This document shows, in pieces, positions 18,679 through 27,936 of a DNA stretch of 64,000 nt. Position 1 is the stretch's first letter. The number at the start of each line of letters is the position of its first letter. A model generated the notes under the pieces. It ran no database searches. It had not been told where the DNA came from and worked only from the letters and a program-made list of their open reading frames with translations. The position numbers and the translations under genes were made by a program. Source of the DNA: Bdellovibrionales bacterium. Its GTDB lineage: Bacteria; Bdellovibrionota; Bdellovibrionia; Bdellovibrionales; Bdellovibrionaceae. Location of the stretch: NCBI GenBank assembly GCA_018266295.1, contig JAFEAQ010000015.1, forward strand, positions 1 to 64,000, given 5' to 3'.

Positions 18679-19722
18679 TCACTCAGTTTGGGAACGAGTT
18701 TGCGATTCGCCTTTGGCGTTGATCTCGACAACCTTGTTCTTAGAAACGCGAATGACAGGAAGCTCTTCGCGCGCAACACCTTTTGCACTCATCTTTTCTA
18801 CTTCAAAAGGCACAATCTGTTTTGTGCCTTTTTTGCCCGGATGAAGTTCATACTGGTAGGCGCAGTTCTTAGAGCAAGTGTCTTGTCTAAATTTAATGTG
18901 TGAGCACTCTTCGCAGATCAGCTCTGTGCTGTCGCAACGAGCGCAAGTGATTTTGACTTCACTCGGCTGACCACAGTGCGGGCAAAGACCATACTTAGTG
19001 CTTGGTTGCAGGTTTTGATCTAAAGCCACGCGATGATCGAAGACAAAGCATTCACCTTCAAACTGGTCATTGGGTTGTTCTTTGATGTAATTTAAAATTC
19101 CACCCTCAAGTTGGTAAACATTGTCATAGCCCTGCTTTTGCAACTCAAGAATTCCTTTTTCACAGCGGATACCGCCGGTGCAGAAGATCAGCATCTTCTT
19201 ATCTTTAGGAATGCCCTGAGCTTCAATATACTGAGGAAACTCCGTGAACTTTTCGATGTCCGGATTCAGAGCCCCTTTGAAAGTTCCAATTTTGTACTCA
19301 TACCAATTGCGGGTATCGATCATGACGAAGTCAGATTCCTCTTTTAAAACCTTGTTCCACTCTTCAGGAGTCAGATGGTGGTTCTTTCCCTCCGGAGGCA
19401 TCATCTCAGGAATGCCGGTCGTCACGATCTCTTCACGGATCTTAACTTTGAAACGGCGGAAGGGGGCTTTTGCAGAAACAGAATCCTTAAAAAATAGCTC
19501 AGGACTTTTGAAGTACTCGCGAATAAACTGTTTCCAAGCTTCAAAACTTTCAGCCGTGCTGGCCGCGCACGTGGAGTTAAACCCTTCGCGGCCAAGAATG
19601 ACGAGGCCTTTGATGTTGAGCTCCTCAGCCTTGGCTTCGAGATCTTTTTGAACTTGTTCAGGGTTTTCTAAAACGAGGAATTTGTAAAACGCAGCAACAA
19701 AGTAGCTTTGGGCTTCTGACAT
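18679..19722 (-). CDS. trhO: tRNA uridine(34) hydroxylase, rhodanese family
   Basis: Oxygen-dependent hydroxylation of U34 to 5-hydroxyuridine in tRNA is the known role of TrhO (YceA). The 347-residue length is normal for the family. An N-terminal ferredoxin-like domain ('LGREGFNSTCAAS') precedes a rhodanese domain with 'MIDTRNWYEY' and the active-site loop CTGGIRCEK near residue 182. The C-terminal part (about 245-290) carries many Cys, including CPHC, CARC and CEEC, a likely metal site. A GAGG lies 10 nt before the ATG. It is probably transcribed alone. Confidence 0.93.
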   Translation of the reverse strand: MSEAQSYFVAAFYKFLVLENPEQVQKDLEAKAEELNIKGLVILGREGFNSTCAASTAESFEAWKQFIREYFKSPELFFKDSVSAKAPFRRFKVKIREEIVTTGIPEMMPPEGKNHHLTPEEWNKVLKEESDFVMIDTRNWYEYKIGTFKGALNPDIEKFTEFPQYIEAQGIPKDKKMLIFCTGGIRCEKGILELQKQGYDNVYQLEGGILNYIKEQPNDQFEGECFVFDHRVALDQNLQPSTKYGLCPHCGQPSEVKITCARCDSTELICEECSHIKFRQDTCSKNCAYQYELHPGKKGTKQIVPFEVEKMSAKGVAREELPVIRVSKNKVVEINAKGESQTRSQTE

Positions 19723-19820
19723 GATAGGGGTACCTCAATTGTCCATCCTGGGCTCCAAACCCAGAGGAGTTGAAATTTATGAAGCTTTTATAGGCGAGTC
19801 CACGGCCCGCCGTCAACTCG

Positions 19821-20999
19821 TCATTCCTTTTGCTTGTACATTTTCCAGCCAAACTTAAACAAGACAACGAGGCTTAGATCCTCATTAAAACCTTCGCGCT
19901 TCTGGAGTTCAACGAGACCCTCATTACAAATCTTCAGAGCCTCATCCATGGCTTCCACAGGCCGATAGCGAGCACGGCCATTACTGAGCCCCGCGAGCAC
20001 AATGTTCGCAAGGTAATTTAGTTCTAAGAGCCGCTGAGCATGCGCCGCCGGATCTTTCACCAAGAGCTCCCGCAGCCACTGCCGGATCGGAAGACCTGAA
20101 GCTCCCGAACCTAAAAGCTTCGGTGCTTGGTCCTTGACGACCCCTTGAGCTTTCAGCAGGGCCAGAAGCTCTTGATTGCCGGTGCTCACGGGTTTCAGCG
20201 GAGTTCCTTTAAAACTCCGGAAGTACATCTTAGTGATATGGTCGGGCTCTTCGGTAAGGAGCTTATCCAGCGGCGTCTGTTCAATCAAACGGAGGAAGGC
20301 TTTTGCTGAAGAAGGCGCGACATACCCTTCTTGCTCGCGGCGCTCTTCACGATCACCGGAAGCATCACTCTCAAGCATGTCGCCTTCACTCAGAACTGTC
20401 ATGAGGCCGCCATTGTCATTAATCAAATCCATCGAAGCGTAGTAGCAGCGTTTGAGGATTCTCTCGAGGACAGCCGGGTGAAGATCATCCAGCGCTGTCA
20501 GTAAACTCATGACCGCGTCCCAGCCCTTGTTGCGGCGAGCGACAATCAAGTAAGAGTTCAGTTCTTGCGAAAGAGTCCCATCGAGAATCTTTTCGAAAAT
20601 TCCCAAAGAGTCCTCGTCTTCATGCCGGCGGGCTTCGTCGGCGATTTCATCATTATCAAGAACGAAAATAAGTTTTGAAAGGCCGAGTGAAACGAAGTCT
20701 TCATCCATTTCGGCCATTTTCTGTGCGGCGAACTTTGAGCCGACTTCCATCAGGACCTCAAGCCAGACTGAAAAACGTTCGTCGTTAAATTTCTCCTCCT
20801 CACCGGGGGCGAGGTTCTTCCAAAGATCTTCATCGAAGACCTCTTGCAGCTGAGTGGTGCTTGCAAGACTTACGAGATCGGCGGAATCTTCAAGACCCAC
20901 GTGTTGAATAATTTTACGAAAGGTTTTTCCGTCGAGAGTTTGCACCGCTTCGACTAAGTTTGGCTTTTCCAAAATCTGCACAAGAATTTTGTATTTCAT
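19821..20999 (-). CDS. DUF6178 family protein
   Basis: 392 residues from ATG 20999, chosen because AGGGGTGAGG directly precedes it. The N-terminal blocks 'LVEAVQTLDGKTFRKIIQHVGLED' (in part) and 'LVSLASTTQLQEVFDEDLW' match the pattern of DUF6178, an all-helical family found in Desulfobacterota and Bdellovibrionota and of unknown function. The protein is acidic, has no signal peptide and is likely cytoplasmic. It shares orientation with trhO and the small acidic gene upstream, but gaps of 98 and 208 nt argue against a tight operon. Confidence 0.7.
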   Translation of the reverse strand: MKYKILVQILEKPNLVEAVQTLDGKTFRKIIQHVGLEDSADLVSLASTTQLQEVFDEDLWKNLAPGEEEKFNDERFSVWLEVLMEVGSKFAAQKMAEMDEDFVSLGLSKLIFVLDNDEIADEARRHEDEDSLGIFEKILDGTLSQELNSYLIVARRNKGWDAVMSLLTALDDLHPAVLERILKRCYYASMDLINDNGGLMTVLSEGDMLESDASGDREERREQEGYVAPSSAKAFLRLIEQTPLDKLLTEEPDHITKMYFRSFKGTPLKPVSTGNQELLALLKAQGVVKDQAPKLLGSGASGLPIRQWLRELLVKDPAAHAQRLLELNYLANIVLAGLSNGRARYRPVEAMDEALKICNEGLVELQKREGFNEDLSLVVLFKFGWKMYKQKE

Positions 21000-21207
21000 C
21001 CTCACCCCTTTGATGTTTTGCCATTGTGAGGTGGGAGTAGCTTCGGCACCTAACACTTTTTTGAAAGTGAAAAATAAAGTGCCGAAAAATCGGGTTTTTT
21101 TTGACATTTCCAGAGAGAAAAGTTAGGGTATTGATATAGGCCGCAAGACACCCCGAAAACTCGCGATTTTCTTCTCAAAAAAACTTTCCAGTCAGCTTTA
21201 AAAATTC

Positions 21208-21696
21208 TCAGCGCTTTTCGCCGCGATGACCAGGGTGTTTGTGTGCAGGACGCTTGTGAGCCCGTGGCATATGATGGTGCAGAGCCAAATCCTGGTCTGT
21301 TTTCATTTCCACTTCTTCAATGCCACCCGGAGTGTTGCGGAAGGCCGCCCCCAGTTCACTGCGCGGACTGTCTTCATAACCCTGATTTTGCAATCCGCGG
21401 ATCGAGGCATCCATGGCATCCGCAGCGCGGTCCATTTGCTCTTTCACATCGATTTCGCCTTCAAGGAAATCATTGGGTTCATCATCTTCGAGCATATCTA
21501 ATGATTCTGATTTGGCACCCATGTTTTCATCATCAGCCTGACTCAGTTTTTCGGTCAGATCCTGGTCGGCCAAGATGTCGGCTTCATCACTTTCATTCTC
21601 GGAAGCACCGCCAGCGACAGGTGCGGTAAAGCCGGGCACAGTGACGCGTCCGCCTTCTTGCTCGGGGGCCAGTTTTAAGAATGGAATAAACAACAT
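21208..21696 (-). CDS. Small acidic protein with His-rich tail, unknown
   Basis: 162 residues; the start at 21696 follows GAGGAGG. Residues 30-100 are strongly acidic (many D and E), and the last 30 are basic and His-rich (HHHMPRAHKRPAHKHPGHRG), which could bind metal or nucleic acid. No signal peptide or membrane segment. No family recognised. Confidence 0.65.
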   Translation of the reverse strand: MLFIPFLKLAPEQEGGRVTVPGFTAPVAGGASENESDEADILADQDLTEKLSQADDENMGAKSESLDMLEDDEPNDFLEGEIDVKEQMDRAADAMDASIRGLQNQGYEDSPRSELGAAFRNTPGGIEEVEMKTDQDLALHHHMPRAHKRPAHKHPGHRGEKR

Positions 21697-21836
21697 AAAA
21701 CCTCCTCGGGAATAGAAAATCACTCTTCATTAACCCGCCAAGGAGAGGAGGAAGCCAGATGTATTTCACCATATAAGATCTGAGATTTTATGCGCCACAA
21801 CATTGAGTCGAAAAACCCCTCTGCAGGGTAATTCGC

Positions 21837-21865
21837 TTGTCCCAATAATTCCGATCATTTATAAC
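21837..21865 (+). promoter_or_regulatory. Probable prfC promoter
   Basis: TTGTCC (21837-21842) and TATAAC (21860-21865) are separated by 17 bp, 32 nt before the prfC ATG. Confidence 0.6.
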
Positions 21866-21897
21866 GGCTTTTTCGCTTTAAAATTTTAAGGATAAAC

Positions 21898-23502
21898 ATG
21901 CTCGCAACTCCCGTTGTTCAAAAAGAAATCCAAAGACGTCGCACTTTTGCGATCATCTCGCATCCCGATGCCGGAAAAACCACGCTGACTGAGAAGCTTC
22001 TCTATCACGGTGGCGTGATCCATGAAACGGGCGAGGTGAAAGGCAAGCAGGGCTCCAAAGCCGTGACGTCCGACTGGATGGAACTTGAAAGACAAAAAGG
22101 GATCTCGATCACATCATCTGTGATGACGTTTGATTACAATCAACTGCGCGTAAACCTTCTCGATACTCCGGGGCATAAAGATTTCTCTGAAGATACTTAC
22201 CGCGTTTTGATGGCCGTTGAGTCTGCCTGCATGCTGATTGACGTTGCCAAGGGCGTTGAGGAGCGAACTAAAAAACTTTACGAAGTTTGCCGCCTTCGCC
22301 ATATTCCGATTTTCACGTTCGTGAACAAACTTGATCGCGAGGGGAAAGATCCGCTCACGCTGATTGATGAAGTTGAAAAAACCCTCAACATGCAATGCTA
22401 CCCAGTGACTTGGCCACTCGGCATCGGTCAGCGCTTCCGTGGTATCTACAATCGCTTGACCAAAGAAATCTGGGTCTACGATCAGCGCCGTGAAGAAGTG
22501 GAAGATTACAAAATCATTCCTTTTGAGCCAGGTAAAGACGATGCGATCTTGTACGACTACCTCGATAAAGAATCCGCGGACCAAGTGATCGGAGAGCTCG
22601 AGCTTATCGAAGGGGCTCTTCCGCCGTTTGACGTTCAGGCCTTCCTGAGCGGCGAAATTTCGCCGGTGACGTTTGGGTCTGCAAAACAGAACTTCGGCGT
22701 GGATACGTTCCTTAATTTCTTTACTCAATACGCGCCGGGCCCGCAGCCGCGCAAAACCAAAGACGACAAAATGATGGATCCTTGCGATGCGAACTTCACA
22801 GGTTTCGTATTTAAGATCCAAGCCAACATGGACCGTCGTCACCGTGACCGTATTGCCTTTATCCGCATTTGCTCAGGAAAATTCGACCGCGGCATGAAAG
22901 TGCAGCACTCGCGTTTAGAACGTGAACTGCGTTTGTCTTACGCGAGCCAATTCGTTGCTGCTGACAAAGAAACCATCGAAGATGCCTACGCCGGGGATAT
23001 CGTCGGCGTTGGTGATACCGGCAATTTCGCCATCGGCGACTGCGTTTCAGCCAGTGGCAAGGTCCGCTTCGAAGACATTCCAAAATTCGCACCGGAGCTT
23101 TTCGGTAAGCTTTCCGTGCGCGACGCTTTAAAACGCCAGAAGATGCAAGAGGCCCTCAAACACTTGTCAGAAGAAGGTGCGATCCAGCTCTTCTACGATC
23201 CGGTGTTCGGTCCGCAGGATCCTATCGTGGGTGCGGTCGGTGAACTCCAGTTTGAAGTTCTGATCCATCGCCTGCAAGACGAATACAACCTTGAAGTGAA
23301 ATTGAACCGCTTGCCGTTCACGGTGGCTCGTTGGCCGCGTGTCGACGGAAAGTCCGTGGATCAACTGAATGGTGGATTTACAATCTATCGCGACATGATC
23401 GAGCAACCGGTGATTTTGCTGAATCAAGAGTGGGATCTAAACTGGGCTCAACGTGAAAATCCAAAAGTAGAATTTGCAACCTCTATCAGCCGAGCACGCT
23501 AA
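21898..23502 (+). CDS. prfC: Peptide chain release factor 3
   Basis: A translational GTPase that removes RF1/RF2 from the ribosome after peptide release. The 534 residues match the usual RF3 size. G1 is SHPDAGKT at residues 21-28, the 'GSKAVTSDWMELERQKGISI' switch region follows, G3 is DTPGHKDFSED near 84-94, and G4 is 'NKLDREGKDP' near 141. The C-terminal half carries the RF3-type 'VGAVGELQFEVL' motif. AAGGAT precedes the ATG. The ABC-2 ATPase gene starts 2 nt after its stop, which suggests cotranscription. Confidence 0.97.
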   Translation: MLATPVVQKEIQRRRTFAIISHPDAGKTTLTEKLLYHGGVIHETGEVKGKQGSKAVTSDWMELERQKGISITSSVMTFDYNQLRVNLLDTPGHKDFSEDTYRVLMAVESACMLIDVAKGVEERTKKLYEVCRLRHIPIFTFVNKLDREGKDPLTLIDEVEKTLNMQCYPVTWPLGIGQRFRGIYNRLTKEIWVYDQRREEVEDYKIIPFEPGKDDAILYDYLDKESADQVIGELELIEGALPPFDVQAFLSGEISPVTFGSAKQNFGVDTFLNFFTQYAPGPQPRKTKDDKMMDPCDANFTGFVFKIQANMDRRHRDRIAFIRICSGKFDRGMKVQHSRLERELRLSYASQFVAADKETIEDAYAGDIVGVGDTGNFAIGDCVSASGKVRFEDIPKFAPELFGKLSVRDALKRQKMQEALKHLSEEGAIQLFYDPVFGPQDPIVGAVGELQFEVLIHRLQDEYNLEVKLNRLPFTVARWPRVDGKSVDQLNGGFTIYRDMIEQPVILLNQEWDLNWAQRENPKVEFATSISRAR

Positions 23503-23504
23503 TT

Positions 23505-24443
23505 ATGTCAAACCCACTGGAAATACAAAACCTCAAGAAATCCTATGGAACCGGAAGTTTCGCAGTGGAAGCTGTCCGCGACGTCAGCTTCGAAGTTCGG
23601 CCCTCAGAAATTTTCGGATTGCTCGGTCCCAATGGCGCCGGCAAGACGACGATTATTTCAATTGTCACAACACTCGAGAAACCGACTTCGGGATCTGCCA
23701 AGGTCTTCGGTGAAGACGTTGGTGAAAATCCGATGTTCACAAAACGCCAAATCGGTGTTGTTCATCAAGAAGTGATCAATTCCGGATACTTTGATGTTGA
23801 AGAGATTCTCGAATTTCAATCGGGTTACTACGGCTTTCATAAAAACACCGAGCGTATTCATTTCTTATTGCACAAATTAAATCTCTTTGAACATCGCCGT
23901 AAAAAAGTAAAGCAACTCTCAGGCGGTATGAAGCGCCGATTGATGATTGCAAAGGCCCTTGTGCATAATCCAAAATTATTACTTTTGGACGAACCGACGG
24001 CCGGCGTAGATATCAGCCTCCGTGAAACATTGTGGGATTTTGTTCGTGAACTTAAAAAAGAAGGAATGAGCATTTTACTCACGACTCACTATCTAGAAGA
24101 AGCTGAAATGCTTTGCGATCGCGTGGGTATTATCAACCGTGGTAAAGTCGAAACGATGGGACCAACGAAAGGAATCATCAAAGACTTCACTCAGCGTGAA
24201 ATGATCCTGACTCTCAATCGCGACATCACTGTGCCAAAAGAAATGCTCCTTGAGAAAAATGAGAACACTTACAGACTTTTGGTGCCGTCAGGGTCGAACG
24301 TCGGCAAAGTGCTCACGGACCTCCATGTGGAAAGCTCTATGATCAGCGATATCGAAATCAAAGAGGGCAGTCTTGAGCAGGCCTTCCTGCGTGTTCTTAA
24401 AACGCCGGAAAAAAGTGTTAAGCCCAAGGAGGTTCACTCATGA
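23505..24443 (+). CDS. ABC-2 type exporter, ATP-binding subunit
   Basis: 312 residues. Walker A is GPNGAGKTT near residues 45-53, the signature LSGGMKRRLMIAKAL near 138-152 and Walker B LLLLDEPTAGVD near 157-168, followed by the H-loop 'LTTHYLEEAE'. The subgroup is that of YadG/DrrA/NodI ATPases, which pair with an ABC-2 permease to export lipids, polysaccharides or drugs. It has a poor ribosome site and sits 2 nt after prfC, so translational coupling is likely. The permease gene overlaps its end by 4 nt. Confidence 0.93.
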   Translation: MSNPLEIQNLKKSYGTGSFAVEAVRDVSFEVRPSEIFGLLGPNGAGKTTIISIVTTLEKPTSGSAKVFGEDVGENPMFTKRQIGVVHQEVINSGYFDVEEILEFQSGYYGFHKNTERIHFLLHKLNLFEHRRKKVKQLSGGMKRRLMIAKALVHNPKLLLLDEPTAGVDISLRETLWDFVRELKKEGMSILLTTHYLEEAEMLCDRVGIINRGKVETMGPTKGIIKDFTQREMILTLNRDITVPKEMLLEKNENTYRLLVPSGSNVGKVLTDLHVESSMISDIEIKEGSLEQAFLRVLKTPEKSVKPKEVHS

Positions 24444-25219
24444 TGGCCACAGGTTTTATCACTCTTTTCACGCGCGAAATTAAGCGCTTTATGAAAGTCG
24501 TCGTACAAACGGTTGTGACTCCTTTTGTGAGCTCCTTCTTGTACTTGCTTGTGTTTGGCGTGTCCTTGGGGTCTCAGGTTCAGGTTCATGGCGGTGTTCC
24601 GTATCTGGCGTTTTTGATTCCAGGTCTTATGATGATGGGTCTGATGAACAATGCTTTTCAAAATTCGTCGTCATCAATCGTCTCCTCAAAATTCTCAGGC
24701 GATCTTGAGGATATTCGCGTAGCTCCGATCACCAACCAACAAATCATCTGGGCGATGAGTCTGGGTGGGGTTGTTCGTGGCGGTCTCGTGGCGCTTGTGA
24801 CGTATTTGGTGGGAGCGGTGTTTTACTACTTCCAGCAGCATGAGGTTCTCACTATTCTTCATCCGTTGGCGTTGATTTATTTCGTCATCATAGGTGGCTT
24901 GATTTTTGGAATGATTGGGATCGCCGTGGCTTTCTGGGCCAACAGCTTTGACCAATTAAGTGCATTCAGTGCTTTTGTGCTTTTACCATTAACCTATTTG
25001 GGTGGGGTTTTTATCTCTGTCGAGAGCCTCCATCCATTTTGGCAAGTGGTTGCGAAACTCAATCCGCTTTTATACCTCATTAACGGCCTTCGTTACGGCG
25101 TTCTTGGGGTGAGTGACGTGGATATCACCCTCTCGGTGATATTGAGTCTCATTGGCTTTGTGGTGTTTTACGGAGTTTCTTTATTGGCACTTCGTAAAGG
25201 CTCCTTCCAAAGATGGTAA
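24440..25219 (+). CDS. ABC-2 type exporter, permease subunit
   Basis: 259 residues with about six transmembrane helices and the ABC-2 signature region 'LTYLGGVFISVESLHPFWQ' followed by 'NPLLYLINGLRYG'. This is the pattern of YadH-type permeases. It overlaps the ATPase gene by 4 nt (ATGA), so the two form one transporter. The substrate is unknown. Confidence 0.93.
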   Translation: MMATGFITLFTREIKRFMKVVVQTVVTPFVSSFLYLLVFGVSLGSQVQVHGGVPYLAFLIPGLMMMGLMNNAFQNSSSSIVSSKFSGDLEDIRVAPITNQQIIWAMSLGGVVRGGLVALVTYLVGAVFYYFQQHEVLTILHPLALIYFVIIGGLIFGMIGIAVAFWANSFDQLSAFSAFVLLPLTYLGGVFISVESLHPFWQVVAKLNPLLYLINGLRYGVLGVSDVDITLSVILSLIGFVVFYGVSLLALRKGSFQRW

Positions 25220-25262
25220 TATAAATTTGATGAATAGGGATGAGTCCTAACTAGAGGAAAAA

Positions 25263-26597
25263 ATGTTCGAGAATCTGTCAGATAAAATTATGACGAGCCT
25301 GAAAAAGGTCCGCGGCCAAAATAAAATCTCCGAGAGCAACATCGAAGAGGCGATCAAAGAAATCCGCCTGAGCTTGCTTGAGGCCGACGTGAACTTCAAA
25401 GTGGTGAAGTCCTTTATTGATAAAGTAAAAGCCAAAGCCCTCGGCCAGGAGGTTCTCACAAATGTGAATCCTGGACAGCAGTTTGTTAAAATTGTTCACG
25501 ACGAACTCGTCAATGTTCTTGGCGGTGGCGCCGTGGACGTGAATGTCCGTGAAAATCCAAGTGTGATCTTCCTCGTCGGTCTTCAAGGGGCCGGTAAAAC
25601 GACGACCTCTGCAAAATTAAGCCTCTACGTGCGCCAGAAGCTCGGCAAAAAGCCGGGTCTTGTGCCAGCGGACATCTATCGTCCGGCGGCGATTGAGCAA
25701 TTGCAGACGCTCGCGAAAGCGAACAATATTCCCTGTTTCCCGACTCAGGCTGGTCAAAAGCCGGAAGAAATTCTCGAGCAGTCTAAAAAATGGGCGCGCG
25801 ATAATATGGTCGACGTGGTGATTGTGGATACGGCCGGTCGTTTGCAAATCGACGATCAATTAATGACGGAGTTGCAGAACTTAAAAAGCATCTGGTCTCC
25901 GCAAGAAGTCTTGCTCGTGGCCGATGCGATGCTCGGGCAACAGTCAGTCAATGTGGCCGAAGGTTTCCATCAACGCTTGGGGCTGACAGGTCTTGTTCTC
26001 ACGAAAGTGGACGGGGATGCCCGTGGGGGGGCGGCTCTCAGTATTCGTGAAGTCACCGGGATTCCGATTAAATTCCTCGGTGTGGGTGAAAAAGTGGCAG
26101 CACTCGAAGTGTTCCATCCAGATCGTTTGGCTTCGAGAATTTTGGACATGGGTGACGTTTTGTCCCTGGTCGAAAAAGCACAGGAAGTGATCGATGAAAA
26201 GTCCGCGCGTGAAAGCGCTCGCAAAATGGCGAAGAACGAATTCGATCTCGAAGATTTCCTCGCGCAGATTCAGCAATTGAAAAAGCTCGGTGGTATGGAG
26301 AGCTTGCTGAAATTTTTACCGGGCATGGGCGAGCTTTCGAAGCAGCTTAAGAACATGACTCCACCAGATCAGGAAATTAAAAAACTTGAGGCCATCATTC
26401 GTTCGATGACCCCTCAAGAGCGAAAAAACCACAAGATATTAAATGCTTCGCGTCGCCAACGAATTGCGAGCGGTAGCGGAACGCAAGTTCAAGACGTCAA
26501 TAAGCTGATTAAGCAGTTTGAAGACGCAAAGAAAATGATGAGCGGGCTCATGAAAATGGGAATGGGTCGAGGCGGAGGAATGAAGTTCCCATTTTAA
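25263..26597 (+). CDS. ffh: Signal recognition particle protein Ffh
   Basis: The SRP GTPase that binds signal sequences of nascent membrane proteins with 4.5S RNA. The 444 residues show an N domain (1-95), the G domain with GLQGAGKTT near 105, DTAGRL near 190 and TKVDGDARGG near 247, and a Met-rich M domain (about 300-440) ending in 'MGMGRGGGMKFPF'. AGAGGAAAAA precedes the ATG. It heads the usual ffh-rpsP-khpA-rimM-trmD block. Confidence 0.98.
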   Translation: MFENLSDKIMTSLKKVRGQNKISESNIEEAIKEIRLSLLEADVNFKVVKSFIDKVKAKALGQEVLTNVNPGQQFVKIVHDELVNVLGGGAVDVNVRENPSVIFLVGLQGAGKTTTSAKLSLYVRQKLGKKPGLVPADIYRPAAIEQLQTLAKANNIPCFPTQAGQKPEEILEQSKKWARDNMVDVVIVDTAGRLQIDDQLMTELQNLKSIWSPQEVLLVADAMLGQQSVNVAEGFHQRLGLTGLVLTKVDGDARGGAALSIREVTGIPIKFLGVGEKVAALEVFHPDRLASRILDMGDVLSLVEKAQEVIDEKSARESARKMAKNEFDLEDFLAQIQQLKKLGGMESLLKFLPGMGELSKQLKNMTPPDQEIKKLEAIIRSMTPQERKNHKILNASRRQRIASGSGTQVQDVNKLIKQFEDAKKMMSGLMKMGMGRGGGMKFPF

Positions 26598-26643
26598 GGC
26601 TTGATCTCTTTTTATAAAAAAGGTAGACCAGTCGACTTGTTAA

Positions 26644-26672
26644 TTGTTTTTTTTATAAATGTTTGCTAAATA
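26644..26672 (+). promoter_or_regulatory. Possible rpsP promoter
   Basis: TTGTTT (26644-26649) and TAAATA (26667-26672) with a 17-bp spacer, in a very AT-rich 110-bp gap before rpsP. The -10 sits in the palindrome gctaaatatttagc. Confidence 0.45.
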
Positions 26673-26708
26673 TTTAGCTGTTTAAAAAAAGTTGATAAAG
26701 AGGATTAC

Positions 26709-26960
26709 ATGGCAGTTGTTATTCGTTTGGCTCGTACTGGTGCAAAACACACCCCTAAATACCGTATCACAGTGGCAGATTCTCGCCGTTATGTGACTGG
26801 TAAGCACCTCGAAGTTATCGGTACTTACATCCCAACACCACAAGGTGCTGACCAAAAAGTCAAAATCGACATGGAAAAGTACAATGAGTGGGTTAAAAAA
26901 GGCGCTCAGCCTTCAGACCGCGTAAAACACGTGGTTAAGCTTGCTCAAACAGCAAAGTAA
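26709..26960 (+). CDS. rpsP: 30S ribosomal protein S16
   Basis: 83 residues with the S16 opening 'MAVVIRLARTGAKHTPKYRI' and 'DSRRYVTGKHLEVIGTY'. Assembly protein of the small ribosomal subunit. AAAGAGGA precedes the ATG. It lies between ffh and khpA as in many bacteria. Confidence 0.98.
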   Translation: MAVVIRLARTGAKHTPKYRITVADSRRYVTGKHLEVIGTYIPTPQGADQKVKIDMEKYNEWVKKGAQPSDRVKHVVKLAQTAK

Positions 26961-27031
26961 TTTAAAAAAATAACCAGGTCCTATTATGGGGCCTTGGAAT
27001 GTTATTGCGGACACATGATGTGGAGGAACTC

Positions 27032-27271
27032 ATGGAAAATCTTAAAGACCTCGTTGAATTTATGGCGAAATCTTTGGTTGATAAACCAGAGCACGTAGAA
27101 GTCGACGAGATCCCTGGACAACAAACAACTTTATTGGCTTTGAAAGTTGATAAAGAAGATCTGGGTAAAGTTATCGGTAAGCAAGGTAAGACTGCAGCTG
27201 CAATGAGAACAATCATTCGCGCAGCGGGCACTAAGCTGAACAAACGTTACCACCTTGATATCGTTGAGTAG
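27032..27271 (+). CDS. khpA: KH-domain RNA-binding protein KhpA
   Basis: 79 residues from ATG 27032, supported by GGAGG; the longer reading from 26999 is not conserved in form. The KH-motif loop is GKVIGKQG at residues 45-52. KhpA binds RNA, often with KhpB, and influences cell division and translation in other bacteria. Its place between rpsP and rimM is conserved. Confidence 0.95.
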   Translation: MENLKDLVEFMAKSLVDKPEHVEVDEIPGQQTTLLALKVDKEDLGKVIGKQGKTAAAMRTIIRAAGTKLNKRYHLDIVE

Positions 27272-27302
27272 CATCTAGTTTCTGCAACAAGGTTTCAAAG
27301 TT

Positions 27303-27330
27303 AAAAAGGGGCTTAAGGCCCCTTTTTTAT
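27303..27330 (+). terminator. Rho-independent terminator after khpA
   Basis: 10-bp stem (27303-27312 with 27318-27327), 5-nt loop, followed by T residues. It splits the translation cluster between khpA and rimM. Confidence 0.85.
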
Positions 27331-27350
27331 TTTAAAAAGATTTCGAAAAT

Positions 27351-27373
27351 TGTGCTCACAGATTGCGAGCACA
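27351..27373 (+). promoter_or_regulatory. Inverted repeat before rimM
   Basis: tgtgctc (27351-27357) and gagcaca (27367-27373) form a perfect 7-bp inverted repeat with a 9-nt centre, about 40 nt before the rimM start. It could be an operator or a leader hairpin. Confidence 0.35.
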
Positions 27374-27414
27374 CCGGCTACGTGGCATACGCTCTTTATA
27401 CATTGGATTCGCTT

Positions 27415-27936
27415 ATGGAAATGAAATTAGTTGGAAAAGTAAAAGATGCGCATGGACTCAGAGGTGAACTCTACGTCCTTATTTTCTCTGGCGAAGTGCC
27501 TTGGGCAAAAAAGCTTAAGACCTTCGAACTGCGTTCACCAAAAACCGGTGAGGCTGTCACTTTCGATGTTGAGAAAATGAAGCCATTTAAGCAAGGCCTC
27601 ATTCTAAAGCCGGCAACGATGGCCGATAGAAATGCGGCTGAAGCTGTCAAGGGACACGAGTTCTATATCCCAGCTGATATTTTCGTCTCTAAACCGGGCG
27701 AGACGATCTTCCTCAATGAGATCATGGATTTCATGGTGAAAAACGTGGCTCAGGAAAACATCGGCCCTATCAAAGGCTTCTCTTCAAACGGCGCTCAGGA
27801 TTTGCTTGTAGTTGAAACTGCAAAAGGTAAGGCCGAGGTTCCATTTGTAGAAGCGTTCATTAAAAAAATTGATTTCAAACATAAAACCGTGGTGATGGAT
27901 TTGCCTGAAGGCCTTTTAGATATCGAGAACATCTAA
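27415..27936 (+). CDS. rimM: 16S rRNA processing factor RimM
   Basis: Assists maturation of the 30S head. 173 residues from ATG 27415: the N-terminal RimM domain opens '[17 protein letters not shown]' and the C-terminal PRC-barrel ends '[11 protein letters not shown]'. The open frame extends upstream to 27352, but that part overlaps the leader hairpin and lacks homology. The trmD start overlaps its stop by 1 nt. Confidence 0.95.
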   Translation: MEMKLVGKVKDAHGLRGELYVLIFSGEVPWAKKLKTFELRSPKTGEAVTFDVEKMKPFKQGLILKPATMADRNAAEAVKGHEFYIPADIFVSKPGETIFLNEIMDFMVKNVAQENIGPIKGFSSNGAQDLLVVETAKGKAEVPFVEAFIKKIDFKHKTVVMDLPEGLLDIENI

